Source: DATDAH01 sp036525535 (GTDB taxonomy: Bacteria; Actinomycetota; Acidimicrobiia; Acidimicrobiales; DATDAH01). From it: DNA of 53,841 nucleotides. A model generated the notes under the pieces. That model made no database searches. It saw only the letters and a list, made by a program, of their open reading frames with translations, and was not told the origin of the DNA. Numbering within the stretch: position 1 is the first letter of the stretch; every line of letters starts with the position of its first letter. The translations under genes and the position numbers were made by a program. Positions 1 to 8,255 of this stretch are shown in pieces. The stretch covers positions 1-53,841 of the forward strand of contig DATDAH010000157.1 of assembly GCA_036525535.1 (NCBI GenBank). The letters are read 5' to 3'.

Positions 1-1
1 C

Positions 2-202
2 GTGTTCACCAAGGACCTGGGCAAGGCGCTGCAGGCCGCCGACACCCTGGACTTCGGGGGCGTCCTCATCAACGAGGTCCCGACCTGGCGGGCCGACCAC
101 ATGCCCTACGGCGGCCTGCGGGACAGCGGCAACACCCGCGAGGGCCCCCCCTACGCCGTCCGCGAGATGACCGAGCAGCGTCTCATCGTCATGCAGCCGT
201 GA
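2..202 (+). CDS. Aldehyde dehydrogenase, C-terminal fragment (cut by window edge)
   Basis: This is the last 66 residues of an NAD(P)-dependent aldehyde dehydrogenase; the rest lies upstream of the window. The visible segment carries the typical C-terminal ALDH pattern: a GGVLIN strand, then MPYGG-x-RDSGNTREG and YAVREMTEQRL. These residues belong to the oligomerisation region; the catalytic Cys and Glu lie outside the window. The RDSGNTREGP pattern is common in ALDHs annotated as succinate-semialdehyde or glyceraldehyde-3-phosphate dehydrogenase-like, but the substrate cannot be told from this piece. It ends 7 bp before a convergent gene. Confidence 0.85.
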   Translation: MFTKDLGKALQAADTLDFGGVLINEVPTWRADHMPYGGLRDSGNTREGPPYAVREMTEQRLIVMQP

Positions 203-209
203 GGGAGAC

Positions 210-1037
210 CTAGCCCAGCTCCGGTGCGGCGATCATGTGCACGTTGGTCACGAGCAGGTCGGGCTGGACCTCGCCGGACAGGTCGCCGCCACTGGAGCCG
301 AGGCTCATCCGCCAGCCCGCCCCTTCCCTGGACACCACGGTCAGCACGCCGTCGTCACCGGACGCCGCCACCATGGCGGCCACCGTCGGATCGGCGAGGA
401 AGGCGTCCACGGCCTGGTTGACGGTGGGACCATCGGCGTCGCCCAGGGCCGGGAAGGGAACCACCAACCGGAGCCGGTCCACGGGTCGACCCGTCCGGGT
501 GGCCTCTTGGATGACGAAGACGGCCGCCACCTCCGACGAGCGGTCGACGGGGAGGTCGACCGTCCGGTAGTCCCAGCTGACGGTCTCCTGGGGCCCGACC
601 TCGACGAGGCCGTCACTCGTCTCGCAGAACGAGCCGTCGGCCCGGCCGAAGCTCACCCGTCGGGTGGCCTCTCCCGCCGCGATCAGGCGCTCCCGGATCG
701 AGCCCTCCTCGAGGACCGTCACGGACTGGGGACGCATGCCCTCGGGGCCGATGGCGGGGTCGCCCGGCCCCTGGCACTCGCTGCCCTCGTACCACGCCGG
801 TTGATCCGAGGTGTTGGTCAGCCGCAGGGTGGCGGTGGCCTCAGCCAGCGGGCGATCGTCGAGCTCGACCACCAGCCGGGCCTCGAGACGCCGGCCGGTC
901 GCCGAGTCACTGGCCTCGGTCGTCGACCCACCGCCGCCGAAGGCCACCGCGAGGCCGCCGGTCGCGGCGATGCCCACGAGGGCGACCACGGCGACGGCGC
1001 GCCAGGGAACGGGGCGACGCGGGGAGTCGACGTCCAT
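210..1037 (-). CDS. Membrane-anchored hypothetical protein
   Basis: A 275-residue protein of unknown function. It begins MDVDSPRR, has one hydrophobic helix (about residues 13-35) and continues as an extracytoplasmic domain rich in beta-strand-like sequence, with isolated cysteines near positions 85 and 135. The open frame runs 54 codons further upstream, but the ATG at 1037 is preferred because it places an AGGA element 6 bp upstream and leaves the segment before it, which looks non-coding. The region 1038-1134 separates it from the divergent DUF4239 gene and presumably holds both promoters. I recognise no domain. Confidence 0.7.
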   Translation of the reverse strand: MDVDSPRRPVPWRAVAVVALVGIAATGGLAVAFGGGGSTTEASDSATGRRLEARLVVELDDRPLAEATATLRLTNTSDQPAWYEGSECQGPGDPAIGPEGMRPQSVTVLEEGSIRERLIAAGEATRRVSFGRADGSFCETSDGLVEVGPQETVSWDYRTVDLPVDRSSEVAAVFVIQEATRTGRPVDRLRLVVPFPALGDADGPTVNQAVDAFLADPTVAAMVAASGDDGVLTVVSREGAGWRMSLGSSGGDLSGEVQPDLLVTNVHMIAAPELG

Positions 1038-1134
1038 GGTTCCTGATCGGCCGGCCGCCCCTCCGGCATGAGGCGATCGGACCGCTGGGTCTGTCAGCCT
1101 GTGCTGGACCGGAGCGACCACCACCCGCGGAGCC

Positions 1135-1935
1135 ATGTACCTCTTCCGATTGAACACCTTGGTCCTCACCCTGATCGTCTTCGTCGCGATGTTCGCCACG
1201 GCGGCCGTCGCCTTCGAGTGCGGCCGGCGCCTGCGCCATCGCTCCGAGCACCTCCGGGAGCCCTACGCCGTGCTGCAGGCCTCGCTGTTCGGCGTCGTGG
1301 CCCTCATCCTGGCCTTCGGCCTGGCCCTGGCCGTCGGTCGCTACGACGCCCGACGGGCCGCCGTGGTCGACGACGCCAACACCATCGGCACCACCTACCT
1401 GCGAGCCCAGACCCTGCCCGAGCCGGAGCGGACCGAGTCCCTCGAGCTGCTCCGGCGGTACGCCGACACCAGCATCCGACTGGCGAACACGACCCCGGCG
1501 TCGGCAGCCTTCGACGTGGCCGCGGCCGACGGCGACGAGCTCCAAGGTGACCTGTGGGCCTTGGCGGGCGAGGCGCTCGACCAGTCGCCGGAAGGCAGCG
1601 CCGTCCGGCTCTACGTCGAGAGCCTGAACCAGATGATCGACCAGGAGACCGTCCGGACCTCGGCCCTGAACAACCGGGTGCCCGACGCCGTGCTCGCCCT
1701 CGAGGCGCTCGCCGCAGCCTGCGCCGTCGCCCTCCTGGCGTTCCTGCTGGCCCTGCTCGGCCGGGGGATCGGCCCCGCCCTGATCGCCGCCACCCTGGTC
1801 GCCCTGCTCCTGCTGGTCACCTTCGACCTCGACCGCCCCACCCGGGGCACGATCAAGGTCCCGGACAAGCCCCTCACCGACCTCCGGACCTCCATGGACG
1901 AGCCCCCGGCCGCCGCCGCCCCCACGGACCCCTGA
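1135..1935 (+). CDS. DUF4239 (bestrophin-like) membrane protein
   Basis: A 266-residue integral membrane protein. Two N-terminal helices (about 4-27 and 47-67) are followed by the family signature around residues 68-95 (GRYDARRAAVVDDANTIGTTYLRA), a soluble middle region with amphipathic helices, and two C-terminal helices (about 187-228). This matches the DUF4239/bestrophin-like family, whose members are inferred to be channel-like; no function is established. The C-terminal 35 residues are Pro/Ala-rich. It ends 7 bp before the convergent nurA-like gene. Confidence 0.8.
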   Translation: MYLFRLNTLVLTLIVFVAMFATAAVAFECGRRLRHRSEHLREPYAVLQASLFGVVALILAFGLALAVGRYDARRAAVVDDANTIGTTYLRAQTLPEPERTESLELLRRYADTSIRLANTTPASAAFDVAAADGDELQGDLWALAGEALDQSPEGSAVRLYVESLNQMIDQETVRTSALNNRVPDAVLALEALAAACAVALLAFLLALLGRGIGPALIAATLVALLLLVTFDLDRPTRGTIKVPDKPLTDLRTSMDEPPAAAAPTDP

Positions 1936-1942
1936 CGCGGGC

Positions 1943-2869
1943 TCAGGCGTCGGGCCGGAGGGCGGTCTCCCGGAGGGCCCGGAACCAGAGTCTGGCATCG
2001 CCGAGGCGGCGCTTGAGCTCCTTCTCCAGCCCGCCGATCGGGTAGAGGTTCTGGGGGGCGCGGGGGTCCTTGTGACCCTCGCTGGCGAACCTCGGGAGGG
2101 TGGCGGTGACCCGGTCGGCCAGGGCGAAGAGCTCGGGGCCGCTGACCTCGTCCGCAGCCTCGCAGCGCACGACGCCCGACCAGCCGTGGTCGATCGGCGT
2201 GGGCAGGCGGACGTACCAGGCCGGGCGGCCGGCCCCGAGGCGGAAGACCGGCGTGCGCTGGCCCGGGAGGAGCGCGGTGACGACGCGCTGGGACAGATCC
2301 TCGGGCAGGTAGGCCACAGGGTGGGTCTTGACGTAGCCGACGGCGTGCTTGACCCCGTGCCGGCGGCCGCTCAACGGACCGTCGGTGATGAGCAGGTCGT
2401 CGGCGCCGGGGGCCGCGGACCGAGCCACCTCGGCCTCGAGGTCGGCCATCCGGTCGTGAAGGGCCTTGGCCAGGACCCCCGAGTCGTCCGAGGTGACCCC
2501 GTAGTGGGTGAAGGTGCCGTGGCGGGTGGGAATGTCCTGTGCCGCCTTGTCCGGGGCCAGGAACTCGTGGCGAGCCTGGGCCTCCACGACGGTGGCCCGG
2601 CCGTCGCAACGCACGACCCCCGCGCCGTAGGAGACGCAGCGGCCCCGGCGGGCCTCGCCGGAGTCCAGCGTGACCACGACGCTGGCCTCGATGCGCTGGA
2701 CGCCGTCGACGAAGTAGACGGTGCCGACCGGCGCACCGCCCGGGGACATCGGTTCCCAGTCCCGGGGGGCGAGCTCGAGATCCAGCACGGGCGGGTCCTG
2801 GGGCGTGAACCCTCCCTCCTCGGTCGGCGACCCGTACTCCGGCGCCCAAGGCTCGACCGCCAGCCTCAC
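1943..2869 (-). CDS. nurA: NurA-like 5'-3' nuclease of a HerA-Mre11-Rad50-NurA cluster
   Basis: A 308-residue protein that I assign to the NurA nuclease family. The visible pattern is an early beta-strand ending in Asp (FVDG, D55), a central LLITDG strand (D163), a following GxxK region (K174, K181), a WYVRL strand near 218 and a late YPIGGLEKELKRRLGD helix. In NurA proteins the equivalent Asp residues bind metal for end resection. I could not align all canonical motifs, so the family call leans partly on context: it is the last gene of a herA-sbcD-sbcC operon, the usual partners of NurA. The start is GTG at 2869. A 70-bp gap with an inverted repeat separates it from sbcC. Confidence 0.68.
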   Translation of the reverse strand: MRLAVEPWAPEYGSPTEEGGFTPQDPPVLDLELAPRDWEPMSPGGAPVGTVYFVDGVQRIEASVVVTLDSGEARRGRCVSYGAGVVRCDGRATVVEAQARHEFLAPDKAAQDIPTRHGTFTHYGVTSDDSGVLAKALHDRMADLEAEVARSAAPGADDLLITDGPLSGRRHGVKHAVGYVKTHPVAYLPEDLSQRVVTALLPGQRTPVFRLGAGRPAWYVRLPTPIDHGWSGVVRCEAADEVSGPELFALADRVTATLPRFASEGHKDPRAPQNLYPIGGLEKELKRRLGDARLWFRALRETALRPDA

Positions 2870-2877
2870 GTCGACCT

Positions 2878-2929
2878 CGAACTTGCGTCGATCGCACTAC
2901 GGATCTGTGGTGTGACCCACGCAAGTTCG
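2878..2929. repeat. 11-bp inverted repeat in the sbcC-nurA gap
   Basis: Perfect arms CGAACTTGCGT (2878-2888) and ACGCAAGTTCG (2919-2929) flank a 30-nt spacer just upstream of the nurA-like start codon. There is no T-tract, so it is not a classical terminator. It could be an operator, an mRNA stem that tunes nurA expression, or a processing site. The spacer contains TGTGACCCACG, a string also found in the CRP-like box at 37065. Confidence 0.55.
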
Positions 2930-2939
2930 CACTTTGGGG

Positions 2940-5339
2940 TCACGCGTCGACCCGGGTGACCGTGCTCGTGGTGGGGCCCTTGCGGACCTCGAAGCGAACG
3001 GGTAGGCGCTCGGCCAACTCGCGGACGTGGCTGACCACCCCGACCATCCGGCCCGACGCCCCCAGCTCCTCCAGGGCCGTGGCCACGATGTCCAGCGTGT
3101 CGAGGTCCAGGGAACCGAAGCCTTCGTCGCAGAAGATCGACTCGAGGCGGGCGCTGCCGCCGGCAGCCAGGTCGGCAACCTGGTCGGCCAGAGCCAGCGC
3201 CAGCGCCAGCGACGCCAGGAACGTCTCGCCGCCGGACAGCGTCTTGGCCCCCCGCACGGCGTCGGCGTTGGCGTGGTCCACGACGGCGAAGTTCGCCCCA
3301 CCGGCGTCCAAGGTGAGCGAGTAGGCCCCCGACGACAGCTCGCGCAGCATGTCCGCGGCGCCCTCGACCAGGCGCTGGAGGGCCTCATCCAGGATCCACT
3401 TCTCGAAGCGGTCGGCTCGGAGGTGGCGACCCAGTTCCTCGGCCACCTGCCGTCGTTCGACCAGGCCGCGGCGCTGCGCCTCCAGCTCGACGGCCCGCTG
3501 ACGGTCCTTGGCCAGCCCTTCGGCGCGGGTGCGGGCCCGCTCCCGAGCCTCGGTGGCCGCGTCCCGGGGGGTCCGGTCGCCCACCGTGACGTCCAGCTCG
3601 GCGCACGTCTCGCGGATGCGGTCCTCGATGGCCGTGCGCTCGGTCTCGGACTGCTCGACCCGGGCCCGGGCCTCGGCCGCCTGGACCTCATGGGCGGGCC
3701 GGGCCTCGTCGGCCCAGGCGACCAGGACACCCCACGCGGCCCCAAGATCTTCCCGGGCGGCGGCCGGGGGGCCGAGGGCGACCAAGGCGTCGCGAGCCTC
3801 GTCGAAACGGACCCAGAGCGCCTTCTCGTCGTCGGCCAGGGTGACGGCGCGGCGCTCGGCCCCCTCCAGGTCCCGGCGGCGCTGCTTCTCCGTCTCGCGG
3901 GCGGTGCGCAGGTCGGCCTCCCGTCGGTCGAGGTCGACCAGGGCGGCGTCGATGGCGACCTGGTCGAGGCCCTCGCCCAACTGCTCGTCGAGATCGGTCA
4001 CGGTCTGGCGGACCTCCGTCAGCAGCGCGGTCACCTTGTCCAGCTCCCGCTGGGCGTCCCGCTCGGCGTCATGAGCGGTCCGCATCGCCTTGGTGGTGTC
4101 GGCCAGGGCCTTCTCGGCTGCGGTCAGATCCGGGGCGTCGCTGTGCGACGGCACGTCGTGCACGACTTGGCGGCACACGGGACAGGGCGCGCCCGCCACC
4201 AAGTCCCGGGCGATGGCGGCCGCCCGGTCCCGGTCCTTGGCCGTGACCACCGCGACCTGGGCCTCGGCGTAGTCGGCGTCGGCTTCTTCACGGACGGCCA
4301 CCGTGGCGGCCAACACCTCGGTCCGTTCGCCCTCCAGGGTCGCGCCGGTCCGCATGCGCTCGGCCTGCTCGGCCCGTCGGGCCAACAGGGTCAGGCGCTC
4401 CCGCAGGGCCACCCGGTCGGGTAGGTCGCCGGTCGCGGCTTCGGCCTGCTCGAGGAAGGCGGCCGCCACCTCGTGGTCCTTGCGGGCCTGGTCGAGCTCC
4501 TTGCGGGCGGCGTCGGCCTTGGCCGCCAGCCGGGCGACGTCGTCGGGCACGGCGAGGTCGGTGAGGGTGGCGACGCGGCGGGCGGCCTCCTCGGCCTCGG
4601 CCTTCGCCGCGGCGATGACCGTCACCAGCTCCTCCAACCGGGGACGGGCCTCGTCGATGCGCTCGACGAGACGGTCGAGCACGCCCACCCGGCGTTCGGC
4701 CTCCTCGAGGGTCTCCTCGGAGGCGTCGGCCAGCTCGGCCACCTGACGGTCGAGGACCTCGACCTGGGCCGCGGCCGCCGTGGCCCGGGAGCGGGCGGCC
4801 TGACCCATGACCTCGTAGAGGCCGAGATCGAGGAGGGCGAGGAGCATGTCCTGACGCTTACGGGGCTCGGCGTGGAGGAGAGCGGCGAACTCCCCCTGGG
4901 GCAGCACCACGCACGTGCAGAAGTGCTCGAAGGAGAGCCCAAGGAGATCCTCGATCTGGGTGGTGAGAGCCTTGGCGTCACCGGCGATCGTCTCGACCGC
5001 GCCGTCGGCGTCCCGCCGCTCCAGCCGGGCTTCCTTGGTGGTGGCGCCGCCCGCGCTGGTGGCCCGGACGACCCGGACCGCCGTGTACCCGACGTCGCCA
5101 ACCGTGAAGTCGAGCCGGACCCGGGCCTGGAGCAGGCCCTGGCTGATGACCGGCGCGACGGCCTTCTTGTCCAAGCGCGGGATCGAGCCGTAGAGGGCGA
5201 AGGTCATGGCGTCGATCAAGCTCGACTTGCCTGAGCCCGTCGGTCCGGTGAAGGCGAAGAGGTCGGTCCCGTCGAAGTCGACCGCGACCGTCTCCCGGAA
5301 CGCGGTGAAGCCCTCCACCTCCAGGCGCTCAGGCCGCAT
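2940..5339 (-). CDS. sbcC: SbcC/Rad50 DNA double-strand-break repair ATPase
   Basis: A 799-residue SMC-like ATPase that pairs with SbcD/Mre11 to bind, tether and process DNA ends. The N-terminal half-domain has Walker A GPTGSGKSS (32-40). A long coiled coil carries the zinc hook CPVC (386-389) at its apex, and the C-terminal half has the ABC signature LSGGE (701-705) and Walker B FCDEG (736-740). At 799 residues it is nearer the size of archaeal Rad50 than of the approximately 1,050-residue E. coli SbcC. The open frame extends 191 codons upstream through sbcD, but the ATG at 5339 gives the conserved MRPERLEVEGF start. It overlaps the sbcD stop by 11 bp, implying translational coupling. Confidence 0.93.
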   Translation of the reverse strand: MRPERLEVEGFTAFRETVAVDFDGTDLFAFTGPTGSGKSSLIDAMTFALYGSIPRLDKKAVAPVISQGLLQARVRLDFTVGDVGYTAVRVVRATSAGGATTKEARLERRDADGAVETIAGDAKALTTQIEDLLGLSFEHFCTCVVLPQGEFAALLHAEPRKRQDMLLALLDLGLYEVMGQAARSRATAAAAQVEVLDRQVAELADASEETLEEAERRVGVLDRLVERIDEARPRLEELVTVIAAAKAEAEEAARRVATLTDLAVPDDVARLAAKADAARKELDQARKDHEVAAAFLEQAEAATGDLPDRVALRERLTLLARRAEQAERMRTGATLEGERTEVLAATVAVREEADADYAEAQVAVVTAKDRDRAAAIARDLVAGAPCPVCRQVVHDVPSHSDAPDLTAAEKALADTTKAMRTAHDAERDAQRELDKVTALLTEVRQTVTDLDEQLGEGLDQVAIDAALVDLDRREADLRTARETEKQRRRDLEGAERRAVTLADDEKALWVRFDEARDALVALGPPAAAREDLGAAWGVLVAWADEARPAHEVQAAEARARVEQSETERTAIEDRIRETCAELDVTVGDRTPRDAATEARERARTRAEGLAKDRQRAVELEAQRRGLVERRQVAEELGRHLRADRFEKWILDEALQRLVEGAADMLRELSSGAYSLTLDAGGANFAVVDHANADAVRGAKTLSGGETFLASLALALALADQVADLAAGGSARLESIFCDEGFGSLDLDTLDIVATALEELGASGRMVGVVSHVRELAERLPVRFEVRKGPTTSTVTRVDA

Positions 5340-6498
5340 CGGCACTCCCCGAGTCGCTGAGCTCGTCGTGCAGCTCCCGGAAGAGAGCCAGCAGCCGTTC
5401 GTCCCCCACGTCCTGCTCGGCCAGGTACTCGGCGAAGAGCTCGTCGGGCGAACGGCCCAGCCGGGGAGCACGGGTACCGCCCTCGGCGGCTTCGGCGCGC
5501 CGGGCCGACACCTGTACGGCGTGGGGGAGGAGCTCGCGCACCTCCTCCGCCAGGCCGGCTCGAGCGGGCTCGTCGACCTCGACCCGCAGCCAGGCGTCGC
5601 CGACGTCGCTCGCCAGCTCCCGGAGGTCGGTGAAGGACCCCCGCAACGTGCGCAGGGCGCGACCCGACTCGAGCGGGACCGGCCGCACGGTGGCGGGGCC
5701 ACCCGGCTCCGCCTCGACGACCAGCACGGCCTTGCGATCGGTCTCCTCGCCGAAGTCGAGGGCCAGCGGGGACCCGGCGTACCAGGCCGGGCAGGCCGCA
5801 CCCGCCACCGCCTGGGTCCGGTGGAGGTGGCCGAGGGCGGCGTAGTGCAGCGAGCCGGGGAAGGCCGCACCGGGCAGCTCGTACTGGAAGATCGTGTGGG
5901 CCTGGCGCTCACCCCCGCCCATGACGCCGCCGCTGACCATGGCGTGTGCGGCCAGCAGGTTCACGGCGTCCTCGCCGTCGAGGCCGTCGGTCAAGTGCTC
6001 GACCAGGCGGCGCAGGCGTTCGGCGTAGGTGGCTGAGTGGTCGACGGCCTGGCCCGCCATCAGGTCGTCCGCCTTGACGATCCCCCGCTGGGACACGAAG
6101 GGCAGCAGGGCCAGGTTGACCGTCTCGCCGCCCGCCGTCTCGAAGCGGACCACCCCGCCGGCGTCGGCCTTCGCCGGCTCGGCCAGCAGCGTGACCTGAC
6201 CCAGCGCCAGCAGGGGCGTGACCGCGGCCAGGCGGCGAGGGTTGTCGTGGTTGCCGGCGATGACCACGACCTTGGCCCCGGTGGCGGCGAGGCCCAGGAG
6301 GTGGCGGTAGACGATGGCCTCCGACTCCGGTGCGGGGGCCGAGGTCTCGAACAGGTCTCCCGTGACCAGGACCAGGTCGACCGCTTCGGCGGCAGCCACC
6401 GCGGTGATCTCGGTCAGCACGGCCTCGTGCTCGTCGGCCCGGCTCTGGCCCCGCATGGCCTTGCCGACGTGCCAGTCGCTGGTGTGGAGCAGCTTCAC
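5329..6498 (-). CDS. sbcD: SbcD/Mre11 exonuclease subunit
   Basis: A 389-residue calcineurin-like metallophosphoesterase, the nuclease partner of SbcC/Rad50. All phosphoesterase motifs are visible in order: TSDWHVG (7-13), VTGDLFE (about 45-51), AGNHDNPRR (about 80-88), an AAHAMVSGG histidine and LGHLH. These bind two Mn ions and carry 3'-5' exonuclease and endonuclease activity in the family. The C-terminal approximately 100 acidic residues form the capping and Rad50-binding region. The start codon is GTG at 6498, 6 bp after herA. It is operonic with herA upstream and overlaps sbcC downstream. Confidence 0.93.
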   Translation of the reverse strand: MKLLHTSDWHVGKAMRGQSRADEHEAVLTEITAVAAAEAVDLVLVTGDLFETSAPAPESEAIVYRHLLGLAATGAKVVVIAGNHDNPRRLAAVTPLLALGQVTLLAEPAKADAGGVVRFETAGGETVNLALLPFVSQRGIVKADDLMAGQAVDHSATYAERLRRLVEHLTDGLDGEDAVNLLAAHAMVSGGVMGGGERQAHTIFQYELPGAAFPGSLHYAALGHLHRTQAVAGAACPAWYAGSPLALDFGEETDRKAVLVVEAEPGGPATVRPVPLESGRALRTLRGSFTDLRELASDVGDAWLRVEVDEPARAGLAEEVRELLPHAVQVSARRAEAAEGGTRAPRLGRSPDELFAEYLAEQDVGDERLLALFRELHDELSDSGSADAA

Positions 6499-6504
6499 CG
6501 GACC

Positions 6505-8178
6505 TCAGAGCCCTTCGAAGGGGTCGTCGGGCTGGTTGGTGGCGTGCGGGTTCACCCCGGCCTCGGCCGAACGCGTGGCCCAGGCGGGGAACGGGAACCG
6601 GGTCACCAGCGGCACCGGCAGGTGGGGCTGGGCCACCAGCATCGTGCCCGGCTTGATGATCGTGGCCCGGTCCCGCTGTACCGGGGGCAGGAAGCCGTAC
6701 TCGCCCCGCCCGGCCTCGGCCGGGTCGAGGCGACCGACGACCCGGATGGCGCAGTTGGCCACGATGCGTCGCTCGACCTCGCTGGCCGTCTGCTGGGCGC
6801 CGATGAGGATGATCCCGAGCGAGCGGCCCCGTTCGGCCACGTCCAGGAGGATCTCCTTGATGGGGCTGGACCCCTCGCGTGGCGCGTACTTGTTGAGCTC
6901 GTCCAGGACCACGAACTGCAGCGGGCGGGCGGTGCCTTGGCGCTCCTTCTTGTCGAAGGCCCGGCGCAGGACGACGCCGACGACGAAGCGCTTGGCCCGG
7001 TCGTTCAGGTTGTGGAGGTCGACGACGGTGACCTGGGCCTCGTCGTTCACGAGGTGGGCCGCGCCGTCGGGCTGATCGGCCCGGATCAGCCGGTCCAGGT
7101 GGCGGATGGAGCCGTGGAGGCGGCGGATGAAGGCGTTGACGGTGCCCGCCCCGATGGCCCGACCGGCCCAGCGGTCGGCCTCGCCCTCGTCTTGGACCCG
7201 GCTCGAGATGATCTCGACCAGCTCGCGGAACGTGCGGGCGGTGTCGCCTTCGATGCGCACCGCCCCCTCCCCCGCGGCCTGGGCGTCGGCGGCCAGCCGG
7301 GCGGTCACGTTGTGCACGACCATCGTGTACTGCTGGCGGTCGTCCTCGGCGTCGGCGAAAAGGAAGGGCAGCAGCTCGTCCTGGCAGAACTGCTCCAGCG
7401 TCCAGAAGAAGGAGGTGACCCCACCGTGGCGGCCGGCGACATCGGGCGTAGCGGACGGGTCGTCGCGCCGGGGCGGGGCCCAGACGGCCATGCTGCGGAA
7501 GGCCCCGACGGGCAGGTCGAGGTGGGTGTACTTGGCCCGCTCCTCGTCGGCCAGCTGGGTGTTCTCGTGGTCGAGGAAGAGGAGGTCTTCGCCCTTCACG
7601 TTGAAGATCAGGGCTTTGGTGTTGACCGCCTCGCTCCCCAGGACACCGGAGTGGAAGAGGCTGTAGAGCAGGAAGGTGGCGTAGCTGGTCTTGGTGGCCA
7701 CGCCCGATACGCCGCTGATGTTGACGTGGGCGCCCTTGGTCCCGTCAAGGAAGTCGAGGTCCAGGTAGAGCGGCTCGTCGTCCCGGGACAACCCGGCGGG
7801 CAACTGCCGGTCCATCTGATCGAAGAACAGGGCCTGGTCCCGGGCCACGCCCTGAGCCCGGTCGACCGCGGTGCCCGGGAGCGGGGGGACGAAGACCTCG
7901 GGCTCGAAGCGGGTGGACTGGATCAGCGCCGCCCGGCTGACCTCGGCGGGCAGGATCCCCTCCTCGATCAGGAACACGTCACTGTCCAGCGAGGCCCCCT
8001 CGTGCCGGGCCCGCACCTGGCTGACCATGCCGTAGATCTTCACCGTCCGGCCGTCGGGCAGCCCCCGCTCGAGGGCCACGACGTCGTCCAACTGGAGGAA
8101 GGCGTCGGGGCCGATTCCCACCCAGAACTCCAGCGGCGTGGCGTCCTCGGTACCGATCACCCTGCCGACGGTCGCCAT
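6505..8178 (-). CDS. herA: HerA-type hexameric DNA translocase/helicase
   Basis: A 557-residue HerA/FtsK-superfamily ATPase. An N-terminal HAS-barrel-like domain (1-90) precedes the ATPase core with P-loop GVSGVATKT (156-164) and Walker B VVLDE (423-427), then a sensor-like IGAQQTASEVERRI helix with the arginine-rich VGRLD strand. The P-loop has Thr where most have Gly before Lys. HerA pumps DNA into NurA during end resection in archaea. The start ATG at 8178 is 7 nt downstream of a TACGGT hexamer, so the transcript is probably leaderless and this promoter would drive the whole herA-sbcD-sbcC-nurA operon. The 21 codons upstream in frame are not needed. Confidence 0.88.
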   Translation of the reverse strand: MATVGRVIGTEDATPLEFWVGIGPDAFLQLDDVVALERGLPDGRTVKIYGMVSQVRARHEGASLDSDVFLIEEGILPAEVSRAALIQSTRFEPEVFVPPLPGTAVDRAQGVARDQALFFDQMDRQLPAGLSRDDEPLYLDLDFLDGTKGAHVNISGVSGVATKTSYATFLLYSLFHSGVLGSEAVNTKALIFNVKGEDLLFLDHENTQLADEERAKYTHLDLPVGAFRSMAVWAPPRRDDPSATPDVAGRHGGVTSFFWTLEQFCQDELLPFLFADAEDDRQQYTMVVHNVTARLAADAQAAGEGAVRIEGDTARTFRELVEIISSRVQDEGEADRWAGRAIGAGTVNAFIRRLHGSIRHLDRLIRADQPDGAAHLVNDEAQVTVVDLHNLNDRAKRFVVGVVLRRAFDKKERQGTARPLQFVVLDELNKYAPREGSSPIKEILLDVAERGRSLGIILIGAQQTASEVERRIVANCAIRVVGRLDPAEAGRGEYGFLPPVQRDRATIIKPGTMLVAQPHLPVPLVTRFPFPAWATRSAEAGVNPHATNQPDDPFEGL

Positions 8179-8185
8179 CGATCGG

Positions 8186-8191
8186 ACCGTA
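8186..8191 (-). promoter_or_regulatory. Putative -10 hexamer for the herA operon
   Basis: TACGGT on the minus strand, 7 nt from the herA ATG. The spacing matches the leaderless pattern seen at many other starts in this window. No convincing -35 is visible. Confidence 0.5.
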
Positions 8192-8255
8192 CCGCGCCGC
8201 GGTGACCGCACTCGGGAGCCGGGGGTCCCCCTGCGGGGCACGCCCCCGCCGCGGC

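Noticed and set aside
5340..5912. 191-codon upstream extension of sbcC
   Set aside because: It lies inside sbcD in another frame and the conserved Rad50 N-terminus starts at 5339.
6037..8205. Very long plus-strand open frame opposite herA and sbcD
   Set aside because: It is the antisense shadow of strongly conserved genes; its product is Gly/Asp/Val-rich without any domain, as expected in GC-rich DNA.
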